Source: Ornithinimicrobium tianjinense
GTDB lineage: Bacteria; Actinomycetota; Actinomycetes; Actinomycetales; Dermatophilaceae
Assembly (NCBI RefSeq): GCF_014636495.1
Contig: NZ_BMEM01000004.1
Span: 221,994-285,993, forward strand
DNA length: 64,000 nucleotides
Direction: 5' to 3'
A model generated the notes under the pieces. That model saw only the letters and a program-made list of their open reading frames with translations. It did not search any database and was not told the DNA's origin. How positions within the stretch are numbered: position 1 is the first letter of the stretch; each line of letters begins with the position of its first letter. Both the position numbers and the translations under genes were made by a program. Shown here piece by piece: positions 26,568-38,769 of this stretch.

Positions 26568-28354
26568 GCGCACCCTCCCAGGACGACGACGGAGTCCGGA
26601 CCTACGACGATACGTCCGCCGTCGAGCTGCACCGCGCCGAACCGCGCGAGCACCTCGGCCCCCTCCGGCAGCTCCCCCTCCACCCGGCCTCCACCTCTGC
26701 TCCCGCCCCCGAGCACCGCCACGACCCGCACGTCGCCGCGCCGGACGGTGACCGCGGCACCCGGCCCGCGGCATACCTCGACCTCGCCCAGCCCGACGGA
26801 CCGCAGGGCCGGCACGGTCCGGCGCAGGTGGATGAGCTGCCGGTAGAAGGCGAGCAGCTCGCGGTGCCCCTCGCGCGCGACCTCCTCCCACCGCAGCGTC
26901 GAGGCGGTGACGGTGCCCTCGTCCTGCGGGTCGGGGACGGCCGCGCCCCAGCCGTGCTCGGCGAACTCCGCCTGCCGGCCCTGGCGCACCGCCTCCGCGA
27001 GCCACTCCTCCTGGTGGTCGGTGAAGTACTGCCACGGCGTCGAGGCGCCCCACTCCTCCCCCATGAAGAGCATGGGTGTGTAGGGCGAGGTGAGCAGGAG
27101 CGCCGCGCCCGCGGCCGCCCGCCCCAGGGGTATGCCGTGCCCGAGCCGGTCGCCCGTCGCCCGGTTGCCGACCTGGTCGTGCGTCTGGAGCGAGGCGACG
27201 AACCGCCGGCCGGGGGTGGTCGACGGGTCCACCGCGCGCCCGTGCACCCGGCCGCGGAAGGTGGAGTAGGTGCCGTCGTGGAAGAACGGCGTGGTGCCGA
27301 GCACCTTGGGCAGCGCCTGCGGGTCGGCGAAGTCGGCGTAGTAGCCCTGCGCCTCTCCGGTCAGCGCGACGTGGAGCGCGTGGTGCACGTCGTCGGCCCA
27401 CTGCCCGTGCAGGCCCAGCCCACCCGCACCGCCGGGTGCGCGGGGCGTCACCGTCGCGGGGTCGTTGCGGTCGCTCTCGGCGACCAGCGTCCGGGGTATG
27501 CCGGTCCGCTCGCCGATCTCGTCCGCGAGGGCGGCCATCTCCTCGAGCAGGTGGGTGGCGCGCTCGTCGTGCAGCGCGTGGACGGCGTCCAGCCGCAGCC
27601 CGTCGAGGTGGTAGTCCTCGAGCCACAGGCGGACGTTGTCGAGCAGGTAGGCCCGCACCTCGTCGCTGCCCGGCCCGTCGAGGTTGACGGCGGCGCCCCA
27701 CGGCGTGTGGTGGCGGTCGGTGAAGTAGGGCGCCACCTGGCCCAGGTAGTTGCCGCTGGGGCCGAGGTGGTTGTGGACGACGTCGAGCCAGACGGCCAGG
27801 CCGTGGGCATGGGCCGCGTCGACGAGCCGCGCCAGCCCGGCCGGGCCGCCGTAGGGGGCGTGCACGGCATACGGGGCGACACCGTCGTAGCCCCACCCGT
27901 GGCGGCCGGGGAACGCGGCGACCGGCATCAGCTCGACGACGGTGACGCCGAGGTCGACGAGGTGGTCGAGGTGCGCGACGACCCCGTCGAAGGTGCGCTC
28001 GGGCGTGAAGGTGCCGACGTGCAGCTCGTAGACCACGGCGTCCTCGAGCGGCACGCCCCGCCACCCGGCGTCGGTCCAGGGGAACGCGGCCGGGTCGACG
28101 AGCGCGCTCGGCGCGTGGACACCGTCGGGCTGCCAGCGCGAGCGGGGGTCGGGGACCGGGCTGCCGCCGTCGAGGGAGTAGGCGTAGCGGCCGTCGCCGG
28201 GGTCGGTCGTGACCTCCCACCAGCCGTCGTCGCCGCGCACCATGGGGACGGTGGTCGCGCCGTCGGCGCCGAGGCGCAGCTCTACCGTGCGCGCGTCGGG
28301 CGCCCACAGCCGGAAGGTGAGGGGGCCGGGCGAGGTGCGGGTGCCCTCGGTCAC
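26564..28354 (-). CDS. treZ: Malto-oligosyltrehalose trehalohydrolase
   Basis: TreZ releases trehalose from maltooligosyl-trehalose. At 596 residues it is a full GH13 enzyme: an N-terminal carbohydrate-binding beta domain (FRLWAPDARTVELRL), the barrel motifs DVVHNHLG, GLRLDAVHA (catalytic Asp), LVAESD (catalytic Glu) and QTHDQVGNR, and a C-terminal beta domain. GTG start overlapping the treY stop (GTGA). With treY it makes trehalose from maltodextrins; no glycogen-debranching treX is in the window. Confidence 0.95.
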   Translation of the reverse strand: MTEGTRTSPGPLTFRLWAPDARTVELRLGADGATTVPMVRGDDGWWEVTTDPGDGRYAYSLDGGSPVPDPRSRWQPDGVHAPSALVDPAAFPWTDAGWRGVPLEDAVVYELHVGTFTPERTFDGVVAHLDHLVDLGVTVVELMPVAAFPGRHGWGYDGVAPYAVHAPYGGPAGLARLVDAAHAHGLAVWLDVVHNHLGPSGNYLGQVAPYFTDRHHTPWGAAVNLDGPGSDEVRAYLLDNVRLWLEDYHLDGLRLDAVHALHDERATHLLEEMAALADEIGERTGIPRTLVAESDRNDPATVTPRAPGGAGGLGLHGQWADDVHHALHVALTGEAQGYYADFADPQALPKVLGTTPFFHDGTYSTFRGRVHGRAVDPSTTPGRRFVASLQTHDQVGNRATGDRLGHGIPLGRAAAGAALLLTSPYTPMLFMGEEWGASTPWQYFTDHQEEWLAEAVRQGRQAEFAEHGWGAAVPDPQDEGTVTASTLRWEEVAREGHRELLAFYRQLIHLRRTVPALRSVGLGEVEVCRGPGAAVTVRRGDVRVVAVLGGGSRGGGRVEGELPEGAEVLARFGAVQLDGGRIVVGPDSVVVLGGCA

Positions 28355-30825
28355 CGCGGTCCCTCCTCCAGGTCGCGGGCCCGGACGAGCAGGGCGACCG
28401 GCGCGCGGGCGAAGACGTCGACCGCGAGCGCACCCTCCTCCCCCACGTGGTGGTCGGCGCCGGTGAGAGCGTCGCGCCAGTGGTCGGCGGGCAGCCGGAC
28501 GCGGGTGTCGCCGAGGCCGCCGGCGGCGCCCAGGGCACGCGGCGCCCGGATGGTCAGCGTCGCCGCCGTGCCGCCGCGCAGGAAGCCCAGCACGTGCTCG
28601 CCCCCCTCGAGCGGCTCGTAGCCCGCGCCACGCCCGTAGGCCTGCGGCAGCCAGGTGCGCAGCCGGAGCACGCGGGAGATCACCCAGAGGACCTCGTCCG
28701 ACAGGTCCTGCGGCCAGCCCTCCGCGTCCAGCCGGCGCAGCCGCGTGACCCGCTCCTCGTAGTCGACCGGGCGACGGTTGTCGGGGTCGACCAGCGAGAG
28801 GTCGACGAGGCCGGAGGCCTGGTAGGTGTCGGGCACGCCCGGGAGGGTCAGCTGGACGAGCTTCTGGGTCAGGGTGAGCGTGCGCACGGTCGGGGCGTTG
28901 TCGCGCAGCGCCGCCGCGATGGCCTCGCTGACCCCGCCCTCGGTGAGCATCTCGTCGGCGAGCGCGAGCACCCGGCGCTCGTAGTCCTCGTCCGGCTCGA
29001 CCCACGTGGTGTGCAGCTTGGCCTCGCGGACCGCCTTGGTCAGGTAGGCGTGCAGCCGGTCCGGCGAGACGCGACCGGCGCCGACGAGCGTCTGCCAGAG
29101 GAGGTGGGCCGTCGGCGCGTCGACGCCGTGGCGCTGGGCGGCAGCGGCCGTGGCGGCGGAGATGTCGCGCCAGGCGTCGGCGTCGCCGGCGACAGCCAGG
29201 ATCCGGGCCCGGACGTCCTCGCTGCGCTTGGTGTCGTGGGTCGAGAGGGTGGTCATGCCCTGCGGCCAGTGCCGCGCCTGGTGCGCCGCCCAGGTATGCA
29301 GTGCCTGCACGGCCTGGTCGGGGCGCTCGCCGACGGCGGGGTCGGCCCCCACCTCGTTGAGCGCGACCAGCCGGTGCCAGCGGTAGAAGGCGGTGTCCTC
29401 GATGCCCTTGGCCATCACCGGGCCGGTGGTCTGCTGGAAGCGGATCGCCAGGTCGGACGCCGCGCCGGGGTCGCCGCCCGCGCCGTCCGGGTGGCTGAGC
29501 ACCTCGCCCAGCTCGGCCAGCTCCGTGTCGAGGTCCGGTCGGCGCACGCGGGCGCGCCGGACCGCCTCGGTGAGAGGGCGCAGCAGCTCGGGGTCGGCCT
29601 CGGTCTGGTGCCCGGGGCGGACGTAGGCGCGGTAGACGTGGACGTCGACGAGCAGCTCGACGAGGGCGGCCCGCAGCCGGTGCTCGTCCGCGTGCGGAAG
29701 GACCTCGCGGGCGCGGCGGACCAGCCGGGCGACCTCGGGCTGCAGGAGCTCCTCCACGGCCAGCCGCTTGCAGCGCTCGACCTCGACCGCCAGGTCCGGC
29801 TCGCCGCCGGTGGCGAACCAGCTGGTGCTGACCGCCTCGGCGGTGGTCGGGTCGACGAGCGCGCCGAGCACGGCGGCGTTCGCGTCATACCCGGTGGTGC
29901 CCTCGCACTCCCAGGTGGCGGGCAGGCGCTCGGGGCCCTCGAGGATCTTCTCGACCCAGACCGGCGCGTCGGGGCGGACCCGGTCGCGCAGCATCGCGAG
30001 GTAGCCCTCGGGGTCGGCGAGCCCGTCGGGGTGGTCGACGCGGAAGCCGTCGACGACCCCGTGGTGGTGCAGGTCGAGCAGCTCGGCGTGGGTGGCCTCG
30101 AAGACGTCGGTCTCCTCGACCCGCACCCCGATCAGCCCGTCGACCTCGAAGAAGCGGCGGTAGTTGAGGACCTCGGCGCCGTCCTGCCAGTGACCGAGCA
30201 GCCAGTGCTGGGCCTTGAGGAGCGCGTGGAGGCCGTCGGGGCGCTCGGCGAGCTGCTCGGTGCCGCTCGCGACCGGCAGGACGTGCTCGTAGTAGCGGAC
30301 GACCAGCTGACCGGCGGCGACGCCCTCGTCCTCGCGGCCGGTGCCGACGGTGATCTCGCCGGCCGCCACGGCCTCGTCGAGCGGCCGGCCCAGCACGGGC
30401 AGCCCGAAGCGGCCGTCCAGGTGGTCCCAGTCGACGTCGAACCAGTGGGCACGCGGGGAGCGTCGGCCCTCGCGCAGCACCTGCCAGAGCGGCTCGTTGC
30501 GCCACAGCGGCGCGACGAGCGCCATGTGGTTGGGGACGATGTCGACGACGACCCCCATCCCTCGCTCGTGCGCGGCCGCCGCCAGGCGCTCCAGCCCCTC
30601 GCGACCGCCGATCTCGGGGTTGACGCGGGTGTGGTCGAGGACGTCGTAGCCGTGCTCGCTGCCCGGGACGGCCGTGAGCACCGGGGAGAGGTAGATGTGG
30701 CTCGCCCCGAGGGCTTCGACGTAGGGCAGGACCGCCACGGCGTCGTCGCAGGTGAAGCCTGCGTGCAGCTGCATGCGGTAGGTGGCGGTCAGGGGTCGGG
30801 TGTCGGTCTGTTCCGTCGGGCTCAT
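28351..30825 (-). CDS. treY: Malto-oligosyltrehalose synthase
   Basis: TreY converts the reducing-end alpha-1,4 bond of maltodextrin to alpha,alpha-1,1. The 824-residue GH13 protein starts with TATYRMQLHAGFTCDDA, then HIYLSPVLTAVPGSEHGYDV, VVDIVPNHMA, GFRVDHPDGL (catalytic Asp) and VEKILEGPERLP (catalytic Glu), plus TTLSTHDTKRSEDVRAR. These match the family closely. It heads the operon treY-treZ-unknown. Confidence 0.96.
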   Translation of the reverse strand: MSPTEQTDTRPLTATYRMQLHAGFTCDDAVAVLPYVEALGASHIYLSPVLTAVPGSEHGYDVLDHTRVNPEIGGREGLERLAAAAHERGMGVVVDIVPNHMALVAPLWRNEPLWQVLREGRRSPRAHWFDVDWDHLDGRFGLPVLGRPLDEAVAAGEITVGTGREDEGVAAGQLVVRYYEHVLPVASGTEQLAERPDGLHALLKAQHWLLGHWQDGAEVLNYRRFFEVDGLIGVRVEETDVFEATHAELLDLHHHGVVDGFRVDHPDGLADPEGYLAMLRDRVRPDAPVWVEKILEGPERLPATWECEGTTGYDANAAVLGALVDPTTAEAVSTSWFATGGEPDLAVEVERCKRLAVEELLQPEVARLVRRAREVLPHADEHRLRAALVELLVDVHVYRAYVRPGHQTEADPELLRPLTEAVRRARVRRPDLDTELAELGEVLSHPDGAGGDPGAASDLAIRFQQTTGPVMAKGIEDTAFYRWHRLVALNEVGADPAVGERPDQAVQALHTWAAHQARHWPQGMTTLSTHDTKRSEDVRARILAVAGDADAWRDISAATAAAAQRHGVDAPTAHLLWQTLVGAGRVSPDRLHAYLTKAVREAKLHTTWVEPDEDYERRVLALADEMLTEGGVSEAIAAALRDNAPTVRTLTLTQKLVQLTLPGVPDTYQASGLVDLSLVDPDNRRPVDYEERVTRLRRLDAEGWPQDLSDEVLWVISRVLRLRTWLPQAYGRGAGYEPLEGGEHVLGFLRGGTAATLTIRAPRALGAAGGLGDTRVRLPADHWRDALTGADHHVGEEGALAVDVFARAPVALLVRARDLEEGPR

Positions 30826-30917
30826 GTCCGCACCAGTGTCGCAGGAGGACGGTCTTTTCTCCGTCCGTCGTGACGTCTCCCGCCGAGATGTCCGGCCCGG
30901 CGCATCCCGGCACAGCG

Positions 30918-30963
30918 CGACCGGACAGGCGGTGATGCCGCGGCACCACCGCCTGTCCGGTCG
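30918..30963. terminator. Large palindrome between the HesB-fold gene and treY
   Basis: The 17-bp perfect arms CGACCGGACAGGCGGTG (30918-30934) and their complement (30947-30963) flank a 12-nt centre that itself pairs (TGCC/GGCA). It follows the minus-strand gene ending at 30979, as a terminator should, and lies about 90 bp upstream of treY. An operator role is possible; there is no T-run. Confidence 0.6.
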
Positions 30964-30978
30964 GGAAGGGGGCCCGGC

Positions 30979-31263
30979 TCAGCCCGCGTGCTGCGGCACC
31001 AGGGAGAAGCCGATGCCGTCGGCCGTCTGCCCCGCGTCGAGCGTCTGGTCCTCGAGGACCTCTGCGCAGTCCTCGGCGACGTAGACGTTGGCGTCGCTGC
31101 CGGCGACGACCTGGTCGGTGGGCTGCGGCTGGCTGACGACGGCGACCTCGAGCTTGCCCGGGTCGTCGGCCAGCGACAGGCGCAGACCGGCGGACTCGGG
31201 CAGGGTCTGGTCGGCAGTGAGGCCCTTGACGGCCGCCTGGGCGTTGTCGGTCACGGTGAGCAT
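30979..31263 (-). CDS. HesB/IscA-fold (Fe-S biosynthesis domain) small protein
   Basis: A 94-residue protein resembling the Fe-S biosynthesis fold (PF01521): LTVTDNAQAAVKGLTADQTLPESAGLRLSL-type N-terminal helix and strand, then NVYVAEDCAEVLEDQTLDA. True IscA/HesB proteins bind iron or clusters through three cysteines, two in a C-terminal CxC. Here only one Cys (C66 region, AEDCAE) remains and the CxC is absent, so a cluster-carrier role is doubtful. AAGGAG sits 6 nt before the ATG. Monocistronic between two gaps. Confidence 0.75.
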   Translation of the reverse strand: MLTVTDNAQAAVKGLTADQTLPESAGLRLSLADDPGKLEVAVVSQPQPTDQVVAGSDANVYVAEDCAEVLEDQTLDAGQTADGIGFSLVPQHAG

Positions 31264-31401
31264 GCAGTACTCCTTGTCTTCGGTGCGGTCGGTCGACCTC
31301 GGGCCGACCTCGACGCCTACGACCACCTCGCGGGGCAAGTGCGCACGCGCCTCGGACTCCTCCACCCTGCGACAGGCCCGCGCCCGATGCAAGCCCGGAC
31401 G

Positions 31402-31608
31402 TCAGGCCCGGCCCGCGGCATACCAGCCGAGGAGGACCAGCGCGGCGGCGAGGCCGAGGAGGACGGCGCGGCGCACCTGGTGCCGGGCCCGCCGCCGGGC
31501 CACCTCGCCCCGGGTGGACGAGGCGACCGCGCGGAGGTCGATCCCGCTGGGCGCCCGGAGGACCCTCCGCAGCAGGTCCTCCAGGGCGCGGAGGAGCGCC
31601 GCGTCCAC
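31402..31608 (-). CDS. Small membrane protein of the sigma-factor operon
   Basis: A 68-residue protein with an N-terminal helical part (MDAALLRALEDLLRRVL), a basic stretch (ARRRARHQVRR) and one C-terminal transmembrane helix (about 48-66). No family recognised. Its GTG starts 1 nt after the stop of the putative anti-sigma gene, so it is the last gene of the same operon. It may help the anti-sigma factor or be a coupled membrane sensor; this is inference. Confidence 0.65.
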   Translation of the reverse strand: MDAALLRALEDLLRRVLRAPSGIDLRAVASSTRGEVARRRARHQVRRAVLLGLAAALVLLGWYAAGRA

Positions 31609-31609
31609 G

Positions 31610-32527
31610 TCAGTCCGTCGCGTTCTCGGGGTCGAGGTAGGCGAGGTTGGCGGCCGACTTCTCGGCGATCTCCGTGGCGGCCGCCCGCGCCTCCTCGGCG
31701 GTCTCGGCCAGCACGGTCACCCCGACGATGTAGTCGCCCTGCCGGACGGCGGCGCCGGCGAACGTCCACCCCTGCCCGAACCGTTCCTCGACGAGCAGGT
31801 GGTCATCGTCGGTGCGCCCGGGCCACTCCACGACGGTGCCGGAGAGCGCACCTCCGCGCAGCGCCGCGATCGGGGCGGCGCTGTCGTCCCACGCGGTGAG
31901 GGTGATCTCGACCGTGTCCTGATAGACCTCGTTGCCGCTGGCGAAGAAGTAGTAGCTGGCCGCGCTGTGCGGCTCAGGTCGCCCGTCCTCACCCGTCGTG
32001 AAGTGCATGAGGGGCACGGTCCGGGGGTAGAGGGCGAAGCTCTGCGGCGCGCCGAGGGCGTCGAGGAAGGCGACCCCGGTCGGCCGGACGTCCGGCATCT
32101 CCCAGCGGTTGGGCCAGTCCGGGTTCACCGGTTCCAGGACAGCATCGGGCAGCTCCTCCGGGTCCTGGTGGGGCGGCCCGTCCACGCGTGCGGGGGCGGT
32201 CGTCGTGGTCACGTCGTCGGTGGTGGGTGCTGCCCCGGTCGTCGCGGAGACGTCGTCCGTCGGCTGCGCGGCATACTCCGTCGAGGCGTCCGGCTGGCCC
32301 AGGGTGCTGCTCAGCAGCCAGCCCGCTCCCGCCAGGGTGGGGGCGAGGACCGCGGCGGTGACGGCCCGAGCCACCGTCTGGCGGCGCCGCAGCCGGGCGG
32401 CGCGCACCTTGGTGCCGGCGATCAGGGCGTCGTAGTCGAAGTCGGTGCTCGACCCGTCCAGCGCCGCGCGCAGGTCGTCGTCGATCGTGGGTCCGCGGGA
32501 CCCCTCGTGCTCGTCGTGCCAGCTCAT
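31610..32527 (-). CDS. Putative membrane anti-sigma factor
   Basis: A 305-residue single-pass protein. A cytoplasmic part (1-48: acidic, then RRRQTVAR), one transmembrane helix (about 49-72), then an outside Thr/Pro/Ala-rich linker (TTTTAPARVDGPP) and a globular domain. The layout and the ATGA overlap with an ECF-like sigma gene indicate an anti-sigma or signal-receiving partner. I see no zinc-binding HxxxCxxC motif, so it would be a non-canonical type. Confidence 0.75.
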   Translation of the reverse strand: MSWHDEHEGSRGPTIDDDLRAALDGSSTDFDYDALIAGTKVRAARLRRRQTVARAVTAAVLAPTLAGAGWLLSSTLGQPDASTEYAAQPTDDVSATTGAAPTTDDVTTTTAPARVDGPPHQDPEELPDAVLEPVNPDWPNRWEMPDVRPTGVAFLDALGAPQSFALYPRTVPLMHFTTGEDGRPEPHSAASYYFFASGNEVYQDTVEITLTAWDDSAAPIAALRGGALSGTVVEWPGRTDDDHLLVEERFGQGWTFAGAAVRQGDYIVGVTVLAETAEEARAAATEIAEKSAANLAYLDPENATD

Positions 32528-33060
32528 CGCTGAGCCTCCTCTCCCAGGTGGGTGGGGACCAGGGACCGCAGCGAGCGCAGGGCCGCGTGGGCGGCGCTGC
32601 GCACCGCCTGCTCGGAGCAGCCCAGCGCGTGGGCGATCTCCCGGTCCGCCAGGTCCTCGTAGTAGCGCAGCGCGACCACGGCGCGCTGCCGGTCCGGCAG
32701 CGCGCGCACCATGGCGAGCACGGTGGCCCGGTCGACGCTGTCCTGGTCCGCGGCAGGGGACGGCGGTGCCGACCAGTCCGCGGTGACGGTCTCGTGCGAG
32801 ACCAGCTCGGTGGAGGAGCGGCGCCGCTTGCGCGACGCCAGGGTGTTGATCATCGTGCGGCGGACGTAGGCGTCGATGTTCTCCGCCTCGCGCACCCGCG
32901 ACCACTTGGTGACCACGAGCGCGAGCGTGTCCTGCACCAGGTCCTCGGCATCCGCCTTGTGCCCCGTCAACGCAAAGGCGAGGCCCACCAGGCGCGGCAT
33001 CGCCGCCTCGACGTAGGCCTCCGCCTCCGCCTGGCGCCCGGACCCGCCGAAGAGCCTCAC
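32524..33060 (-). CDS. SigE-family (ECF-type) RNA polymerase sigma factor
   Basis: A 178-residue sigma factor with region 2 (LVGLAFALTGHKADAEDLVQDTLALVVTKW in pieces, residues 22-52) and region 4 (ALPDRQRAVVALRYYEDLADREIAHALGCSEQAVRSAAHAAL in pieces). It is of the actinobacterial SigE type. The GTG at 33060 has GGAGG 8 nt upstream and is preferred; an ATG at 33075 that contains this site would add five residues. First gene of a three-gene operon with the membrane proteins; divergent from metH. Confidence 0.88.
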   Translation of the reverse strand: MRLFGGSGRQAEAEAYVEAAMPRLVGLAFALTGHKADAEDLVQDTLALVVTKWSRVREAENIDAYVRRTMINTLASRKRRRSSTELVSHETVTADWSAPPSPAADQDSVDRATVLAMVRALPDRQRAVVALRYYEDLADREIAHALGCSEQAVRSAAHAALRSLRSLVPTHLGEEAQR

Positions 33061-33128
33061 CGGCTCATCCTCCATCTCATGACCGCTAGACGCGCGAGCA
33101 CCCCGCCGACGTTGCTCGGCGCCCCCGG

Positions 33129-33134
33129 TAGAGT
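33129..33134 (+). promoter_or_regulatory. -10 box of leaderless metH
   Basis: TAGAGT, 6 nt before the GTG at 33141. No cobalamin riboswitch is visible in the short gap before metH. Confidence 0.5.
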
Positions 33135-33140
33135 GTGCAG

Positions 33141-36872
<3,732 letters not shown>

Positions 36873-36887
36873 CCCCGGTCACCGCGG

Positions 36888-37655
36888 TCACACCGGCTCG
36901 GCGACGAGAACGAGGAGGGTGCGGCTGGCCATCCCCACGGTCCGGCACAGGTTGACGCGGAACTCCTCGCGCAGCTCGGGCACCTCCTTCAGCGTCCGCA
37001 GCACCTCCGCGTTGACCCAGGCCGCGTCTCGGGCGCGGGTGATGCTCCACGACCCCACGAGGGTCAGGAGCGGGCTCAGCTCGGCCTCGACCTCCGGCAG
37101 GCTGCGCACGAACGAGCGCCTCACCTCCTCGTGCACCTGCGCCAGGAGGGCGTTGACCCGGTCGTAGTCCTCGCGGACGCGCCGGCTGCGCGGGTCACGA
37201 CCCAGCTGCTCGCACGCGGTCACCACGGCCACCGGGAGATCGTGGTTGATGTGGGCGTTCATCCCGGCCACCGCGAACTGCACGGGCGCCAGCGGCACGG
37301 AGCGGCGCTCGAAGAGCGGCTCCCAGCACTGGGGCAGCGACCGGCCCTGCCGGTCCGACGCGACCGCGTCCAGGTAGAGCTGCGCGAAGACGACGTCGAG
37401 GCGTTCCATCAGCTCCGGGTCCGCGAAGTAGCCGGCGGACAACCGGCTCCCGACAAGCTCCGTGACCTGCAGGTACATGCGGTTGAACTGGCGGACGCCG
37501 TCACCGGGCTCCAGCTCCTCCTGGAGCTGCCGGAGCGCGTCCACCACCGACGCGACGTCCGGCAGCTGGTGCGGGGGCACGGGCACGACGGCGCCGCGCC
37601 GTGGGCCCAGCCGCAGGGTGGAGCGGACGACGTCGAGCAGGTTGCGCAGTCCCAT
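36888..37655 (-). CDS. DUF5995-family protein
   Basis: A soluble protein of 255 residues from the ATG at 37655, or 272 from a GTG at 37706. It matches the DUF5995 pattern: VVDALRQLQEELEPGDGVRQFNRMYLQVTE in pieces, FADPELMERLDVVFAQLYLDA, and PVQFAVAGMNAHINHDLPVAVV with conserved HINHDLP. Mostly helical; no catalytic assignment known. No clear ribosome site at either start. Divergent from the FNT transporter and convergent with metH (15 bp). Confidence 0.8.
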   Translation of the reverse strand: MGLRNLLDVVRSTLRLGPRRGAVVPVPPHQLPDVASVVDALRQLQEELEPGDGVRQFNRMYLQVTELVGSRLSAGYFADPELMERLDVVFAQLYLDAVASDRQGRSLPQCWEPLFERRSVPLAPVQFAVAGMNAHINHDLPVAVVTACEQLGRDPRSRRVREDYDRVNALLAQVHEEVRRSFVRSLPEVEAELSPLLTLVGSWSITRARDAAWVNAEVLRTLKEVPELREEFRVNLCRTVGMASRTLLVLVAEPV

Positions 37656-37741
37656 GCCCGATTCGACCACCACCGCGCCGCCTTGTCCATGAGTGGCGAA
37701 GAACACAGGCCGGCGACGGCAGGCACCACCGACGAGTTTCT

Positions 37742-37756
37742 ACTATTTGTCGTAGT
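37742..37756. promoter_or_regulatory. Operator-like dyad ACTA-N7-TAGT before the FNT gene
   Basis: ACTATTTGTCGTAGT lies 43 bp before the FNT start. It matches, at 11 of 15 positions, a cleaner dyad at 42469-42483 upstream of another membrane-protein gene. ACTAC/GTAGT half-sites are like BlaI/CopY-type operators. Confidence 0.4.
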
Positions 37757-37798
37757 GGTTCGCACGTCGGGCGCGGCCCTGAGCCCCCGAGGTTGCCC

Positions 37799-38672
37799 AT
37801 GTCCGAGTCGACGACCATCCTCAGCCCCGTCCAGATGGCCCGGGCGGCCGAGGACGCGGCCTACGCCAAGGCCACCGGCGGTCCGCTCAGGTCTTTCCTG
37901 CTCGGACTGACCGCGGGCGGCTACATCGCCCTCGGCTTCGTCTTCTTCACCACGAGCCAGGTCGGCGCCGCCGAGCTGCCCTACGGGCTGGCCAAGGTGA
38001 TCGGCGGCCTCGTCTTCTCCACGGGGCTGGCGCTGGTCGTGCTGACCGGGGCCGAGCTCTTCACCAGCTCCACGCTCACCCTGACCGCGCGCGCGAGCGG
38101 CCGCATCACCTGGGGGCAGCTGCTCGTCAACTGGGTGGTCGTGTATGCCGCGAACTTTTCTCGGGGCCCTGACGATCGTGGTGCTGGTCTACCTGGGCGG
38201 GACGTGGGAGAGCGCGCAGGGCACCTGGGGCGCGGTGGTGCTCAACACCGCCCTGCACAAGGTGCACCACGGGTTCCTGCAGGCGTTCGTGCTGGGCATC
38301 CTGTGCAACCTCATGGTCTGCCTGGCCGTGTGGGCGGCCTACTCCGGGCGGACGACCACCGACAAGGTGTTGGCCGTGACCATGCCGATCGCGCTGTTCG
38401 TCGCCAGCGGCTTCGAGCACTCGGTGGCCAACATGTTCATGATCCCGCTGGCCATCCTCATCAAGAACACCGCGGGTGAGGAGTACTGGAGCACCTCCGG
38501 CCTCGACCCGGCCGCGTACAGCGATCTGACCTGGAGCTCCTTCTACCTCGACAACCTGCCGCCCGTGACCCTCGGCAACATCGTCGGCGGCGTGATGATC
38601 GGCGTGCTCTACTGGACGATCTTCCACTTCCTGCCCAGCCGCAAGGCGGCCACGGCAGCATCGACCGCGTGA
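37799..38672 (+). pseudogene. Formate/nitrite transporter (FNT family), one apparent frameshift
   Basis: FNT channels move formate, nitrite or related anions. The first frame gives MSESTTILSPVQMARAAEDA and helices to NWVVVYAANF (nt 38155); the second continues LGALTIVVLVYLGG to the end. The break is at a T4 run (38156-38159); three Ts would restore AANFLGAL. The joined product of about 290 residues has six helices and family motifs (TGAELFTSS, HKVHHGFLQAFVLGILCNLMVC in pieces, FEHSVANMF). The rest is intact, so a sequence error is likely; real inactivation cannot be excluded. A GAGG site precedes the ATG. Confidence 0.85.
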
Positions 38673-38769
38673 CCCGAACCATCCGCCGCGCTTCCCCTTG
38701 AATGCCACACGATCCTCGGGCTTCTCACTGATTTCGTGACCTGCGCCGAAGATTGGCACACTTGACCAG

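Noticed and set aside
33075-33140. Cobalamin riboswitch before metH
   Set aside because: The gap is about 65 bp and the predicted transcript is leaderless; there is no room for a B12 riboswitch.
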